From NCBI RefSeq assembly GCF_023256195.1, contig NZ_JAGDWX010000020.1:1-34931 (forward strand): a DNA stretch of 34,931 bases, in the 5' to 3' direction. Shown here in pieces: positions 7,228-15,118 of this stretch (positions are counted from its first letter, which is position 1; every line of letters starts with the position of its first letter). The notes beneath the pieces are model-generated. The model saw only the letters and a program-made list of their open reading frames with translations. It ran no database searches and had not been told where the DNA came from. Origin of the DNA: Acidithiobacillus sp. GTDB lineage: Bacteria; Pseudomonadota; Gammaproteobacteria; Acidithiobacillales; Acidithiobacillaceae. A program made the translations under genes and the position numbers.

Positions 7228-9327
7228 ATGTCCTGGTTTCCTTTGCCGCGCTGGCGCCGTGGTCTGGATGTCTTCAATCCCAAAAACTTCGAGAGCGTCA
7301 CTTTTGCCGCCTTCCTTGCCTGGGTGGGGCTCGGGGCCGACGCGCTGTCGTCCTCGGCCTACGGTCCACCGGAGATCTACTACGCCCTCAAGGGACACGA
7401 ATACCTCTCGGTCTTCCTGGCCATCGGCATTCCCCTGACGGTATTCATCATCGCGGCCGGTTACAAGCAGGTCATCTCCCTTTTTCCCGAAGGCGGCGGC
7501 GGCTACCACACCGCCACCACCCTGCTGCATCCGCTGGCCGGCCTCGTGAGTGGTTCGGCCCTGATCATCGACTACATCCTCACCGCCGCCATCTCCGTCG
7601 CCTCGGGCACCGAGGCCGTGCTGAGCCTCCTGCCGGGTGGCTGGTACGCCTGGCGGATTCCCATCGATGTCGGCATCCTCCTGTTCCTGGTGATGATCAA
7701 TCTGCGGGGGGCAAAAGAATCCATCAAGATCCTCTTGCCCATCTTTCTGGGCTTCATGCTCAGCCACATACTGGTGCTGGGCTGGGGCCTCTTCTCGCAC
7801 CTGCCGCAGCTGCCGCAGGTGGCCCAGGATACGGTGCGCGGCACGCAGAGCGATCTCGGCCACTTCGGCCTGATCTTCATCGTCGCCCTGGTGTTGCGTG
7901 CCTTCAGCATGGGTGGTGGTACCTATACCGGTCTCGAAGCCGTGGCCAATGGCGTGCACATGCTGCGCGAGCCACGCGCCCAGACCGGTCGACGGGCCAT
8001 GAATTACCTCGCCGTTTCCCTATCCTTGGTGGCGGGCAGCCTGATCTTTCTGTATCTGCTCTATCACGTTCAGGTCGTCCACGGTCAGACCCTCAATGCG
8101 GTGCTCTACCGCGGCATCACCGAACACTGGACGGTGGGGAATCTGAACCTGGCGCCGGCGGCCCTGTGGTTCACGCTGCTGACGGAGGGGCTGCTGCTCT
8201 TCGTCGGTGCCAACAACGGTATCATCACCGCGCCCATCGTCATGGCCAACATGGCCGTGGATCGCTGGCTGCCGGAGCGTTTTTCCTATCTATCGGATCG
8301 CTTCGTCGCCCGCAACGGCGTCCTTCTCATTGGCGCGGCGGCCATCGCCATCCTGTTGGCCACCGGCGGCCAGGTGCGCGTGCTGGTGGTGCTCTACAGC
8401 ATCAATGTGTTCATCACCTTTACCCTGACCATGGCGGGACTCTCCCGCTACTGGTGGCGGCAGCGCGGACAGCATCCCGCCTGGGCCAAGCGCCTGACCG
8501 TCAGCACCGTCGGCCTGGTGGTGACGGCGTCCATCCTGCTCATCACTATCTTCGAGAAGTTCGATGCCGGCGGCTGGTTCACCCTGTTGGTCACGGGCAT
8601 CGTCATCGTCCTGGCCTGGTTCATCTACCGGCACTACCAGGAGCTCGGCAAGCTCACCCGCGAGCTGGACGAGACCATGCTCGACATCGTCCCCGAGGAC
8701 ATCCAACCAGGGCCGCCCCTGCCTTTGGATCCGCGCGCCAATACCGCCGTCTTCTTCGTCAACCGCTTCGACGGTCTGGGCTTGCACACCCTGCTGACGG
8801 CGCACCGCATGGTGGGCGGTTTCGTCACGAACTATGTCTTTCTCCTGGCAGGCATCGTCGGCCAGGGGGAGTTCAAGGGACGCAAGGCTGTGGAACAGCT
8901 CAAGGTCTATGTCGAGACCGAGGGCAACCAATACGTGGCCTTCTGCCGCAGCCAGGGCATGCCGGCCACCTGGTTTGCCACCTACGGCACCGACCGTATC
9001 CAGGCCATGGAAGAACTGGCCAAGGTAGCCATACGCTACTTCCCTCAGAGCATCTTCTTCGCCGGGCGGGTGATCGACTCCAAACATCGCAATGCCATCT
9101 GGGGCATCCTCCACGACGAGGTCAGCTTCATCATCCAGGATCGCCTGCAGCACGACGGCTTCAGCATGATGATCGTGCCGGTGCACGTGCACGGCTTCAG
9201 CAGCCAGCTGGCCAGCATCTCCCTGCCCATTTCCATGCCACCGGACCTCGAACTGGTACAGGCCGATCCCGCCCGGGGTAAGCCAGCTTCGGAATCGGAT
9301 ACCCATGACCCAGCCTTCCGCACCTAA
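7228..9327 (+). CDS. APC-superfamily transporter, KimA-like (possible K+ importer)
   Basis: A 699-residue integral membrane protein with about 12 helices in residues 25-490 and a cytoplasmic domain of about 200 residues. Helix 1 has GLGADALSSSAYGPPEI, followed by FPEGGGGYHTA and IIDYILTAAISVASGTEA, then LRAFSMGGGTYTGLEA. Compared from memory with Bacillus KimA (YdaO), the K+-site residues appear conserved with the same spacing: D38 and Y45, Y116/T119/S123, T234 and E237. This supports potassium over amino acids as substrate, though annotation pipelines would likely say amino acid permease. The C-terminal domain (about 490-699) differs from KimA and has VFFVNRFDGLGLHTLL and IIQDRLQHDGFSMMIVPV, perhaps a regulatory USP-like fold. 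ATG follows the previous stop directly, with CGGAG upstream. Confidence 0.82.
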   Translation: MSWFPLPRWRRGLDVFNPKNFESVTFAAFLAWVGLGADALSSSAYGPPEIYYALKGHEYLSVFLAIGIPLTVFIIAAGYKQVISLFPEGGGGYHTATTLLHPLAGLVSGSALIIDYILTAAISVASGTEAVLSLLPGGWYAWRIPIDVGILLFLVMINLRGAKESIKILLPIFLGFMLSHILVLGWGLFSHLPQLPQVAQDTVRGTQSDLGHFGLIFIVALVLRAFSMGGGTYTGLEAVANGVHMLREPRAQTGRRAMNYLAVSLSLVAGSLIFLYLLYHVQVVHGQTLNAVLYRGITEHWTVGNLNLAPAALWFTLLTEGLLLFVGANNGIITAPIVMANMAVDRWLPERFSYLSDRFVARNGVLLIGAAAIAILLATGGQVRVLVVLYSINVFITFTLTMAGLSRYWWRQRGQHPAWAKRLTVSTVGLVVTASILLITIFEKFDAGGWFTLLVTGIVIVLAWFIYRHYQELGKLTRELDETMLDIVPEDIQPGPPLPLDPRANTAVFFVNRFDGLGLHTLLTAHRMVGGFVTNYVFLLAGIVGQGEFKGRKAVEQLKVYVETEGNQYVAFCRSQGMPATWFATYGTDRIQAMEELAKVAIRYFPQSIFFAGRVIDSKHRNAIWGILHDEVSFIIQDRLQHDGFSMMIVPVHVHGFSSQLASISLPISMPPDLELVQADPARGKPASESDTHDPAFRT

Positions 9328-10342
9328 AGCCGTCTCTCTCCCCCGTGGCCCGCTCATGGTGGATCTCGATGGTGTGGCCCTGGACGCGGCCGAGCGTAAC
9401 CTTCTGCGCGATCCGGCCGTGGGCGCCGTCATCCTCTTTGCCCGCAACTGCGTGTCTGCCGCGCAGGTGGCAGAGCTTTGCCGGGAGATACATGCCCTGC
9501 GTGATCCGCCTCTGCTCATCGGCATCGATCAGGAGGGCGGGCGGGTGCAGCGCCTGCGCCAGGGCGTCACGCGCTTTCCGCCGCAAAGAGCTCTAGGCCG
9601 CCTGGCCGAAGCCGAGGGGATCGAGAGTGCCATCGCGATGGCTCGCGACTGGGGCCGGTTGCTGGCCGCCGAGTTGCGCGAGCTGGGCATCGATCTCGAT
9701 TTCACTCCCTGCGTGGACATCGACTGGGGAGTGTCCGAGGTCATCGGCGATCGGGCCCTGAGCGAGCGGCCGGAATGGGTGGCGCAACTGGCTGGAGCGC
9801 TGTGGTCGGGCCTGCAGGAACAGGGGCTTGCCGGTGTCGCCAAGCATTTTCCCGGGCACGGCGCGGTGACGGCAGACTCGCACACGAGCCTGCCCGAAGA
9901 TCTCCGTCCCTGGCCACTGCTGCAAGCAGACCTGCAGCCTTTTCGGGCCCTCATCGCCGCCGGTATCCCGGCCATCATGCCGGCACACTGCCTCTACCCC
10001 GCCGTCGACCCGCGCGACCCCGCCGGCTTCTCGCAGCGCTGGCTGCAGGGGATCCTCCGCGAAGAACTGGGCTTTCAAGGTATCATCGTCAGCGACGATC
10101 TGGTCATGGCCGGTGCCGCCGTGATCGGTGACATGGCTGCGCGCGTGCAGACGGCCCTGAGTGCGGGTGCCGAACTCCTGCTAGTTTGCAACGACCGATC
10201 GGCGGTAGAGGAGGCATTGACGGTCCTGCATCGACACCGTCTGCCGCAACCCCGGCTGGAGGCGTTGCAAGGCCGCCCGGCAGCCTCGGTGCTCCGCCCC
10301 GCTGCGCGCGATGCGATCCGCGCGCGGCTTGCCAGACTCTGA
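9305..10342 (+). CDS. nagZ: Beta-N-acetylhexosaminidase NagZ
   Basis: A 345-residue GH3 enzyme, cytosolic, which removes GlcNAc from GlcNAc-anhydroMurNAc muropeptides during peptidoglycan recycling. Characteristic segments: GAVILFARNC, IGIDQEGGRVQRL (72-84), DFTPCVDID, the catalytic loop KHFPGHG (180-186) with DSHTSLP after it, PAIMPAHCLYP, and the nucleophile D264 in IIVSDDLVMAG. The length matches the single-domain Gram-negative NagZ. The start ATG at 9305 lies inside the preceding transporter gene (23 bp overlap); no strong ribosome site is seen, so translational coupling is likely. It is the last gene of the run starting with rlmD, and the upstream YkuD enzyme may act on the same muropeptides. 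Confidence 0.95.
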   Translation: MTQPSAPKAVSLPRGPLMVDLDGVALDAAERNLLRDPAVGAVILFARNCVSAAQVAELCREIHALRDPPLLIGIDQEGGRVQRLRQGVTRFPPQRALGRLAEAEGIESAIAMARDWGRLLAAELRELGIDLDFTPCVDIDWGVSEVIGDRALSERPEWVAQLAGALWSGLQEQGLAGVAKHFPGHGAVTADSHTSLPEDLRPWPLLQADLQPFRALIAAGIPAIMPAHCLYPAVDPRDPAGFSQRWLQGILREELGFQGIIVSDDLVMAGAAVIGDMAARVQTALSAGAELLLVCNDRSAVEEALTVLHRHRLPQPRLEALQGRPAASVLRPAARDAIRARLARL

Positions 10343-10372
10343 GCCATGGCCTGCCCGCCACAGGGCAAGCGC

Positions 10373-10400
10373 TTGTTTTTCGCGGGGCAACAGGTAGAAT
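10373..10400 (+). promoter_or_regulatory. Promoter of the rpsF ribosomal protein operon
   Basis: TTGTTT at 10373-10378 and TAGAAT at 10395-10400 are 16 bases apart. The -10 hexamer matches the sigma-70 consensus at five of six positions. Transcription would begin near 10407, leaving a leader of about 75 bases before rpsF. Confidence 0.55.
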
Positions 10401-10406
10401 ACGCGC

Positions 10407-10480
10407 TCACCTTTTTTCCGGTGTCTCCTTGTTCGGACGATCGGCGTCCGGACTCCCCGTGAACCGTAAGGAGCTATATT
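10407..10480 (+). promoter_or_regulatory. Structured rpsF leader, possible S6:S18 autoregulatory element
   Basis: The leader contains a nine-pair hairpin: 10431-10439 pairs with 10445-10453 around loop ATCGG, with one G-U pair. CCGGT at 10418-10422 can also pair with ACCG at 10463-10466, which would close a larger stem just before the Shine-Dalgarno AAGGAG at 10468-10473. In many bacteria S6 and S18 repress their operon by binding a hairpin with an adjacent CCG in this position. The structure and location fit, but I cannot verify the binding motif by covariance, so the assignment is tentative. Confidence 0.4.
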
Positions 10481-10861
10481 TTGCGGCATTACGAAATTGT
10501 TTTTCTGGTCCACCCCGACCAGAGCGAGCTGGTCCCCCAGATGATCGAACGCTATCGCGGCATGATCGAAGGCGACGGCGGCACCATTCACCGTCTGGAA
10601 GACTGGGGTCGACGCCAGCTGGCCTATCCCATCAAGAAAGCCCACAAGGCCCACTACATCCTCATGAATGTCGAATGCTCCGCCGCCGCCCTGGCGGAAC
10701 TGGAAGACGCCTTCCGCTTCAGCGACGCGGTCCTGCGCCACCTGATCCTGGCACGGGACGAGGCCATCACTGAGCCCTCCTTCCTGGCGCGGGACGACAG
10801 TGACCGCCGTGAGCGCAGCGAGGGTCAGGAAGAAGAAACGCAAACGGCGGCCGCGGAATAA
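10481..10861 (+). CDS. rpsF: Small ribosomal subunit protein bS6
   Basis: A 126-residue ribosomal protein S6, which pairs with S18 on the 30S platform. [21 protein letters not shown] at the start, [24 protein letters not shown] in the middle and a charged C-terminal tail (Asp/Arg/Glu-rich, about 105-126) are as expected. The start is a TTG at 10481 with AAGGAG seven bases upstream; no ATG or GTG alternative preserves the conserved N terminus. It is the first gene of the rpsF-rpsR-DUF2232-rplI-dnaB cluster, 39 bp before rpsR. Confidence 0.97.
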   Translation: MRHYEIVFLVHPDQSELVPQMIERYRGMIEGDGGTIHRLEDWGRRQLAYPIKKAHKAHYILMNVECSAAALAELEDAFRFSDAVLRHLILARDEAITEPSFLARDDSDRRERSEGQEEETQTAAAE

Positions 10862-10900
10862 GGCCATCGTCGGAGCATCATCAGTCTAGGAGTTCGCATC

Positions 10901-11179
10901 ATGGCATTTCAGCAAAGAGATCGGGACCGGGATCGGGATGGCGATGATCGCCGCGGTGGCGGTGGCTTCTCCCGGCGGCGCAAGTTCTGTCGTTTCAAGG
11001 CGGAGGGCGTCAAGGAGATCGATTACAAGGATCTCAAGACCCTTCAGGCCTTCGTCGGCGAAACCGGCAAGATCGTGCCCAGCCGCATCACCGGTACCAG
11101 CACGCTTTACCAGCGGCAACTGGCGACGGCCATCAAGCGGGCCCGCTTCCTGGCGCTCCTGCCCTACGTCATCCGCTGA
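10901..11179 (+). CDS. rpsR: Small ribosomal subunit protein bS18 with Arg-Asp N-terminal extension
   Basis: A 92-residue S18. The conserved core starts at about residue 25 with RRRKFCRF and continues through [13 protein letters not shown], the [19 protein letters not shown] segment and a C-terminal [13 protein letters not shown]. Family members are commonly about 75 residues; the extra length is a low-complexity leader with four alternating Arg-Asp pairs (residues 6-13), then acidic and Gly-rich residues to about 22. The ATG at 10901 has AGGAG at 10887-10891, so the extension is translated from the best-supported start. Confidence 0.96.
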   Translation: MAFQQRDRDRDRDGDDRRGGGGFSRRRKFCRFKAEGVKEIDYKDLKTLQAFVGETGKIVPSRITGTSTLYQRQLATAIKRARFLALLPYVIR

Positions 11180-11197
11180 GCGCGGGTTGCTGCGAAG

Positions 11198-12118
11198 GTG
11201 AACAGGGCAGACCAGTCTTCGGGTTTCCTGGGCTGGTTTCTCAGTGGCCGCTGGCAGGCCAGCGCCGCTGTTGTCCTGCTTTTCGCGTTGGCGCGGCTGT
11301 TGCCGGTGCTGGCTCTGCCCCTCCTGATCAACGTCGTTGCCTTGCTGGCACTGGTGACCATGCAGGCGGGACGCAGGGAGAGTCTGGAGGTGCTGGCCAT
11401 CGCCACCGTCGGCGTCGGCATAGTCACCTGGAGTCCGGCCTTCGCCCTGGCCTTCGTGCTGCTGGGCTGGCTCCCCGGTCGTCTCATCGGCGAAGGTCTG
11501 CTGTGGCGTGAAGACTGGCGGGGCCTGCTCTGGGCCCTGGCCATTCTGGGCGTGCTGTGTCTAGTGGTGACGCTCTGGGTCCTGCCGGGTGCCACGGGCC
11601 CCGAATACTGGCAGAGTCAGTTCGGAACGCTCCTGAAACCCCTGGCGGATCGTCTGAGTGCCCAGCAAAAGGAGGCCATCGATCTCGTGGTCCCTTTCAC
11701 GCCCGGGGTGGTTTCCCTGGCGGTAGTACTCATGGGAACGGTGGCTGGGGTTCTGGCAAGCCGGTGGCGCGAACGGCTGCAGGGCGATCTGCGGGTACGG
11801 CGGCCTTTTTCGACCCTGGTTCTGCCGGACTGGTGGATCTGGCCGTTTCTGCTCGCTACCGCAGCCAGTCTGGTGCTGACGGGTCTTGGCCTGTGGTGGG
11901 TAGAAAACTTGACGCTTTTCTTGAGCGCCTTCTACCTGCTCCAAGGCCTCAGTCTGGTACACCTGTGGTTCGCGCTGCGGAGCTGGCCGGCCTGGGGGCT
12001 GGTGGTATTCTATCTGGGGCTGATCCTGCTCTCGCGGCTCGCCTTGCCGGTGATGCTGCTGGGCATTCTGGATCGTTTTTTTTCCTGGCACGGACGCCTG
12101 CGGCCACCGGGACAGTGA
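11198..12118 (+). CDS. DUF2232 (YybS-like) integral membrane protein
   Basis: A 306-residue protein with about eight hydrophobic helices, among them segments near 22-55, 65-97, 108-130, 168-188, 215-235, 238-260 and 268-292. Sequence character and position between rpsR and rplI match the DUF2232 protein found at this site in many proteobacteria. Its biochemical function is not established. The start is GTG at 11198 with GCGAAG immediately upstream, 18 bp after rpsR. It is likely co-transcribed with the ribosomal genes, and a hairpin separates it from rplI. Confidence 0.75.
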   Translation: MNRADQSSGFLGWFLSGRWQASAAVVLLFALARLLPVLALPLLINVVALLALVTMQAGRRESLEVLAIATVGVGIVTWSPAFALAFVLLGWLPGRLIGEGLLWREDWRGLLWALAILGVLCLVVTLWVLPGATGPEYWQSQFGTLLKPLADRLSAQQKEAIDLVVPFTPGVVSLAVVLMGTVAGVLASRWRERLQGDLRVRRPFSTLVLPDWWIWPFLLATAASLVLTGLGLWWVENLTLFLSAFYLLQGLSLVHLWFALRSWPAWGLVVFYLGLILLSRLALPVMLLGILDRFFSWHGRLRPPGQ

Positions 12119-12128
12119 CAAGAGAAGA

Positions 12129-12151
12129 GGTACCGGTACCGTGCCGGTGCC
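12129..12151 (+). other. Intercistronic hairpin between the DUF2232 gene and rplI
   Basis: GGTACCGG at 12129-12136 pairs with CCGGTGCC at 12144-12151 (eight pairs, one G-U) around a seven-base loop. No T tract follows, so it is not a classical terminator; it ends 14 bases before the AGAGGAAA ribosome site of rplI. It could be an RNA-processing or stabilising structure, or a regulatory site for rplI. Confidence 0.4.
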
Positions 12152-12178
12152 GCACGCAATCTTTAGAGGAAAGTCCAC

Positions 12179-12625
12179 ATGAAAGTCATACTGTTGGAAC
12201 GCATCAACAAACTCGGACGCCTGGGTGATGTGGTCGAGGTGCGCCCTGGCTACGGCCGTAATTTCCTGGTGCCCCAGGGCAAGGCGGTCCTGGCCACGCC
12301 CAGCAATCTTGCAAGCTTTGCCGAGCGCAAGGCAGCCCTCGAAGCGGCCGAGCAGGAGCGTCTGCAGGCAGCGCAGGCACGTGCCGCGGCCTTGGCGGAT
12401 GTGGTCCTGCGCATCGCTCTGCAAGCCGGCGAAGACGGTCGTCTCTTTGGCTCCGTCAGCCATCACGATATCGCCCGACTGCTGGGTGAGATGGGCCACC
12501 AGGTGAGCCACAGCGAGGTGCGTCTGGCCGAAGGCCCCATCAAGCGTGTGGGCGAGCACACCGCCCGTCTTCACCTCCACCCCGAAGTCGAGCTCGACAT
12601 CAACGTGGTGGTGGAGCGCGCCTGA
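12179..12625 (+). CDS. rplI: Large ribosomal subunit protein bL9
   Basis: A 148-residue L9. The N-terminal RNA-binding domain shows MKVILLERINKLGRLGDVVEV, RPGYGRNFLVPQGKA; a long charged helix (about 42-75, AERKAALEAAEQERLQAAQA) connects to the C-terminal domain with GEDGRLFGSVSHHDIARLL. Full length for the family. The ATG at 12179 is preceded by AGAGGAAA. It ends 16 bp before dnaB. Confidence 0.97.
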   Translation: MKVILLERINKLGRLGDVVEVRPGYGRNFLVPQGKAVLATPSNLASFAERKAALEAAEQERLQAAQARAAALADVVLRIALQAGEDGRLFGSVSHHDIARLLGEMGHQVSHSEVRLAEGPIKRVGEHTARLHLHPEVELDINVVVERA

Positions 12626-12641
12626 GCCCGGAGCCCCGGGC

Positions 12642-14015
12642 ATGGATTACGATGCTGCGCTTCGGGATGGGGGTGCCGTCAAGGCTTTGCCCTATTCCCT
12701 GGAGGCCGAGCAGGCGGTCATCGGCGGCCTGCTCATCGATCCCGAAAGCTGGGATCGCATCGCCGACCTGCTGAGTCCGGAAGACTTTTACCAAAGGCGG
12801 CACCAGGTTCTCTATCGATGCATCGGCCAGATGCTTCTGGAACAGAAGCCTCTGGACGCCATCACCCTCGCCGAGTATCTGCAGGATCACGAACTCCTGG
12901 CGGAGGCCGGCGGCGTCGCCTACGTGGTGGAGCTGGCCAATGCCACACCCTCCGCTGCCAATGTGCCTGCCTATGCCAGCATCGTGCGGGATCGCGCCAT
13001 TCTGCGCTCGCTCATCCACGCGGGGAGGGAAATTGCCGACCTCGCCTATCGACCCGAGGGGCGGGACGCCCAGACCCTTCTGGAAGAGGCCGAGCGCCGG
13101 ATCTTTGAACTGGCCCAAGGTCAGAAGCAGAACGGCGCGGTCTTCACCCGCGTCAAGGACGCGCTGCCGCGGGTCATCGATCGCATCGAGGCCAATGCCC
13201 GCGAGCGTAAGACCGTCACAGGTCTGCCCACGGGCTTTGCCGATCTGGACGAAAAGACCTCTGGACTCCACCCCGGTCAGTTGGTCATCGTTGCGGGAAG
13301 ACCGAGCATGGGCAAGACCGCCTTCGCCATGAACATCGCCGAGCACGTCGCCTGCTCCGAAGGCTTGCCGGTGGCCGTGTTCAGTATGGAAATGCCGACG
13401 GAAGAGATCGTCCTGCGCGCGCTGTCCTCGCGCGGGCGGGTGGATCAGCACCGCCTGCGCAATGGCAGCCTGGGCAATGACGACTGGCCGCGTATCGCCA
13501 CGGCCATCGGTGAACTGGGCAAGGCGCCGCTCTTTACGGACGATTCCGCGGCACTCACGCCCGGCGAACTACGTTCCCGAGCGCGTCGTCTCAAGCGCGA
13601 ACAGGACCTGCGCCTGATCATCGTCGACTATCTGCAGCTGATGCAGGTACCGGGTCGCTCCGACAACCGCGTCGCGGAGATATCCGAAATCAGTCGCTCC
13701 CTCAAGGCCCTGGCCAAAGAGCTCCAGGTTCCGGTCATCGCCCTCTCCCAGCTCAATCGCAGCCTCGAGAACCGCACGGAAAAACGACCGCAGATGTCCG
13801 ATCTGCGCGAATCCGGCGCCATCGAGCAGGATGCCGACCTCATCCTGTTTCTCTATCGCGACGAGGTCTACAACAAGGACAACGAAGAGGTGAAAGGCAT
13901 CGCCGAGGTCATCATCGGCAAACAGCGCAATGGTCCCATCGGCACCGTGCGCATGAGCTTCTTCGGCGAATACACCCGCTTCGAAAACTACGCTCCGCCC
14001 GGCGCTTACAACTAG
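12642..14015 (+). CDS. dnaB: Replicative DNA helicase DnaB
   Basis: A 457-residue hexameric 5'-3' helicase that unwinds DNA at the replication fork. The N-terminal DnaB domain (about 15-115) begins at LPYSLEAEQAVIGGLL; the C-terminal RecA-like domain contains Walker A GRPSMGKTAFA with K225, FSMEMPTEEI, the Walker B region LIIVDYLQLM and the arginine-finger region around LSQLNRSLENR and LRESGAIEQDAD. No intein interrupts the Walker A or the C-terminal motifs. The ATG at 12642 has GGAG at 12630-12633; a longer frame to 12546 overlaps rplI and is out of keeping with DnaB N termini. It is the last gene of the cluster. Confidence 0.96.
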   Translation: MDYDAALRDGGAVKALPYSLEAEQAVIGGLLIDPESWDRIADLLSPEDFYQRRHQVLYRCIGQMLLEQKPLDAITLAEYLQDHELLAEAGGVAYVVELANATPSAANVPAYASIVRDRAILRSLIHAGREIADLAYRPEGRDAQTLLEEAERRIFELAQGQKQNGAVFTRVKDALPRVIDRIEANARERKTVTGLPTGFADLDEKTSGLHPGQLVIVAGRPSMGKTAFAMNIAEHVACSEGLPVAVFSMEMPTEEIVLRALSSRGRVDQHRLRNGSLGNDDWPRIATAIGELGKAPLFTDDSAALTPGELRSRARRLKREQDLRLIIVDYLQLMQVPGRSDNRVAEISEISRSLKALAKELQVPVIALSQLNRSLENRTEKRPQMSDLRESGAIEQDADLILFLYRDEVYNKDNEEVKGIAEVIIGKQRNGPIGTVRMSFFGEYTRFENYAPPGAYN

Positions 14016-14049
14016 TCCACAGCGGCAACGCCCTGCGACATGGCCTTTC

Positions 14050-14077
14050 TTGACAATTTGCGCTTCTATTCTAATTT
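14050..14077 (+). promoter_or_regulatory. Promoter of the outer-membrane protein gene
   Basis: A perfect -35 hexamer TTGACA lies at 14050-14055 in an AT-rich stretch. The best-spaced -10 is TAATTT at 14072-14077 (16 bases); TCTAAT at 14070-14075 matches better but is only 14 bases away. The transcript leader would be about 60 bases. This shows that the gene is expressed apart from the dnaB operon. Confidence 0.5.
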
Positions 14078-14143
14078 TAGGTAGGCGGTTTGCATCTTAC
14101 TACGGCCAACCGCTGCATATACCAGCAAAGACGGAGGAAGAAC

Positions 14144-15037
14144 GTGGAGATCAGATCATTTGCAATCGTCCTTGCGTTTGCGACGCTTGGTACGAGCACA
14201 CTAGCCCAAGCGCAGAACACTAATCCCATAGTGGCCACCAACAATGAGATTGGTATTGCTGCAACGGGTACCCTCATGAACTATCAGGAGCATATCTCCC
14301 CTGCCCCTACCTATGGCTCCGATATCGAATCGGGGTGGATGCCGGGTTTTGCCATCCATCTGAGCGGGATGAACAACAAACTAACCCCCAATCTATATTT
14401 TGCGATCAATTACAATTACGCATCCGGCTCCATAGCGTATCACGGCTCCACTTCGGTCGAGCATCTCAACACTAGCGATAATGCCACTACCAACCGCGTT
14501 TTGGCACGCTTAGGTAAAGGGTTTGTCCTCTCATCAAATAACATGCTCACGCCCTATGTCGCAGGCGGATACCAGAACTGGGACCGCAGACTGCAAGGAC
14601 CTGGCGGCTATAACGAGTATTATCATGCTGGGCTCGTAGGTGCTGGGGTACTCTTCCAGCACGCATTCTCGCCGCGCCTGGTGGTCGGCGTCGATGGTCA
14701 GTTCCTGGCAGTCGTAGGCGCTGGAATAAACGTCCCCGGGACAGTGCAAGTCAGCGGTCCTTTCACCGTTGCGGACACGGGCTTCAACGGCGGCTTTGGC
14801 ACCAGTGGCCAAGAGCGCATCAAAATCAGTGCAGACTACGCCATGAGCAGCCAATGGCATATCTTCGGCGGCCTGAACTTCACCCACTTCACCTATACCG
14901 GTACCAAAGAATATCCTTTTACGGAAACCATCAGCTATAACGGAACCCCCATTATCCAGTCCCCTGGAACGGTCAAGGAGCCTCCCTCCTCAACCAATCT
15001 TTTTGGCATGGAGTTGGGCCTGGCTTACAGCTTCTAG
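14144..15037 (+). CDS. Predicted outer-membrane beta-barrel protein
   Basis: A 297-residue secreted protein. The first 21 or so residues are a signal peptide (VEIRSFAIVLAFATLGTSTL then AQAQ, with cleavage probable after AQA). The remainder alternates short amphipathic strands rich in aromatic, Gly, Asn and Ser residues and ends with GMELGLAYSF, a terminal aromatic residue typical of barrels inserted by BAM. Paired strands such as LYFAINYNYASGS, MLTPYVAGGYQNW and WHIFGGLNFTHFTYTG support a small (8-12 strand) barrel. I cannot place it in a named family. The start is GTG at 14144 with GGAGG at 14133-14137. Base composition is near 50% GC, well below the flanking genes, and suggests a separate history. 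Confidence 0.75.
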   Translation: MEIRSFAIVLAFATLGTSTLAQAQNTNPIVATNNEIGIAATGTLMNYQEHISPAPTYGSDIESGWMPGFAIHLSGMNNKLTPNLYFAINYNYASGSIAYHGSTSVEHLNTSDNATTNRVLARLGKGFVLSSNNMLTPYVAGGYQNWDRRLQGPGGYNEYYHAGLVGAGVLFQHAFSPRLVVGVDGQFLAVVGAGINVPGTVQVSGPFTVADTGFNGGFGTSGQERIKISADYAMSSQWHIFGGLNFTHFTYTGTKEYPFTETISYNGTPIIQSPGTVKEPPSSTNLFGMELGLAYSF

Positions 15038-15118
15038 CTTTCGCAGCCACCGCATACAGTCACTCTGCGGCATAGAGCGGCTCGCGCCTTTTTGGCGCGG
15101 TCGGGTTACACTACAACC

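Noticed and set aside
7113-9281. Second long plus-strand frame overlapping the APC transporter
   Set aside because: The frame at 7228-9327 encodes the membrane helices and conserved motifs; the other is an Arg/His/Pro-rich shadow.
10352-10380. TGCCC/GGGCA hairpin followed by T5 as the nagZ terminator
   Set aside because: The stem is only five pairs and the T tract starts eight bases after it; the T-rich part is better explained as the -35 element of the rpsF promoter.
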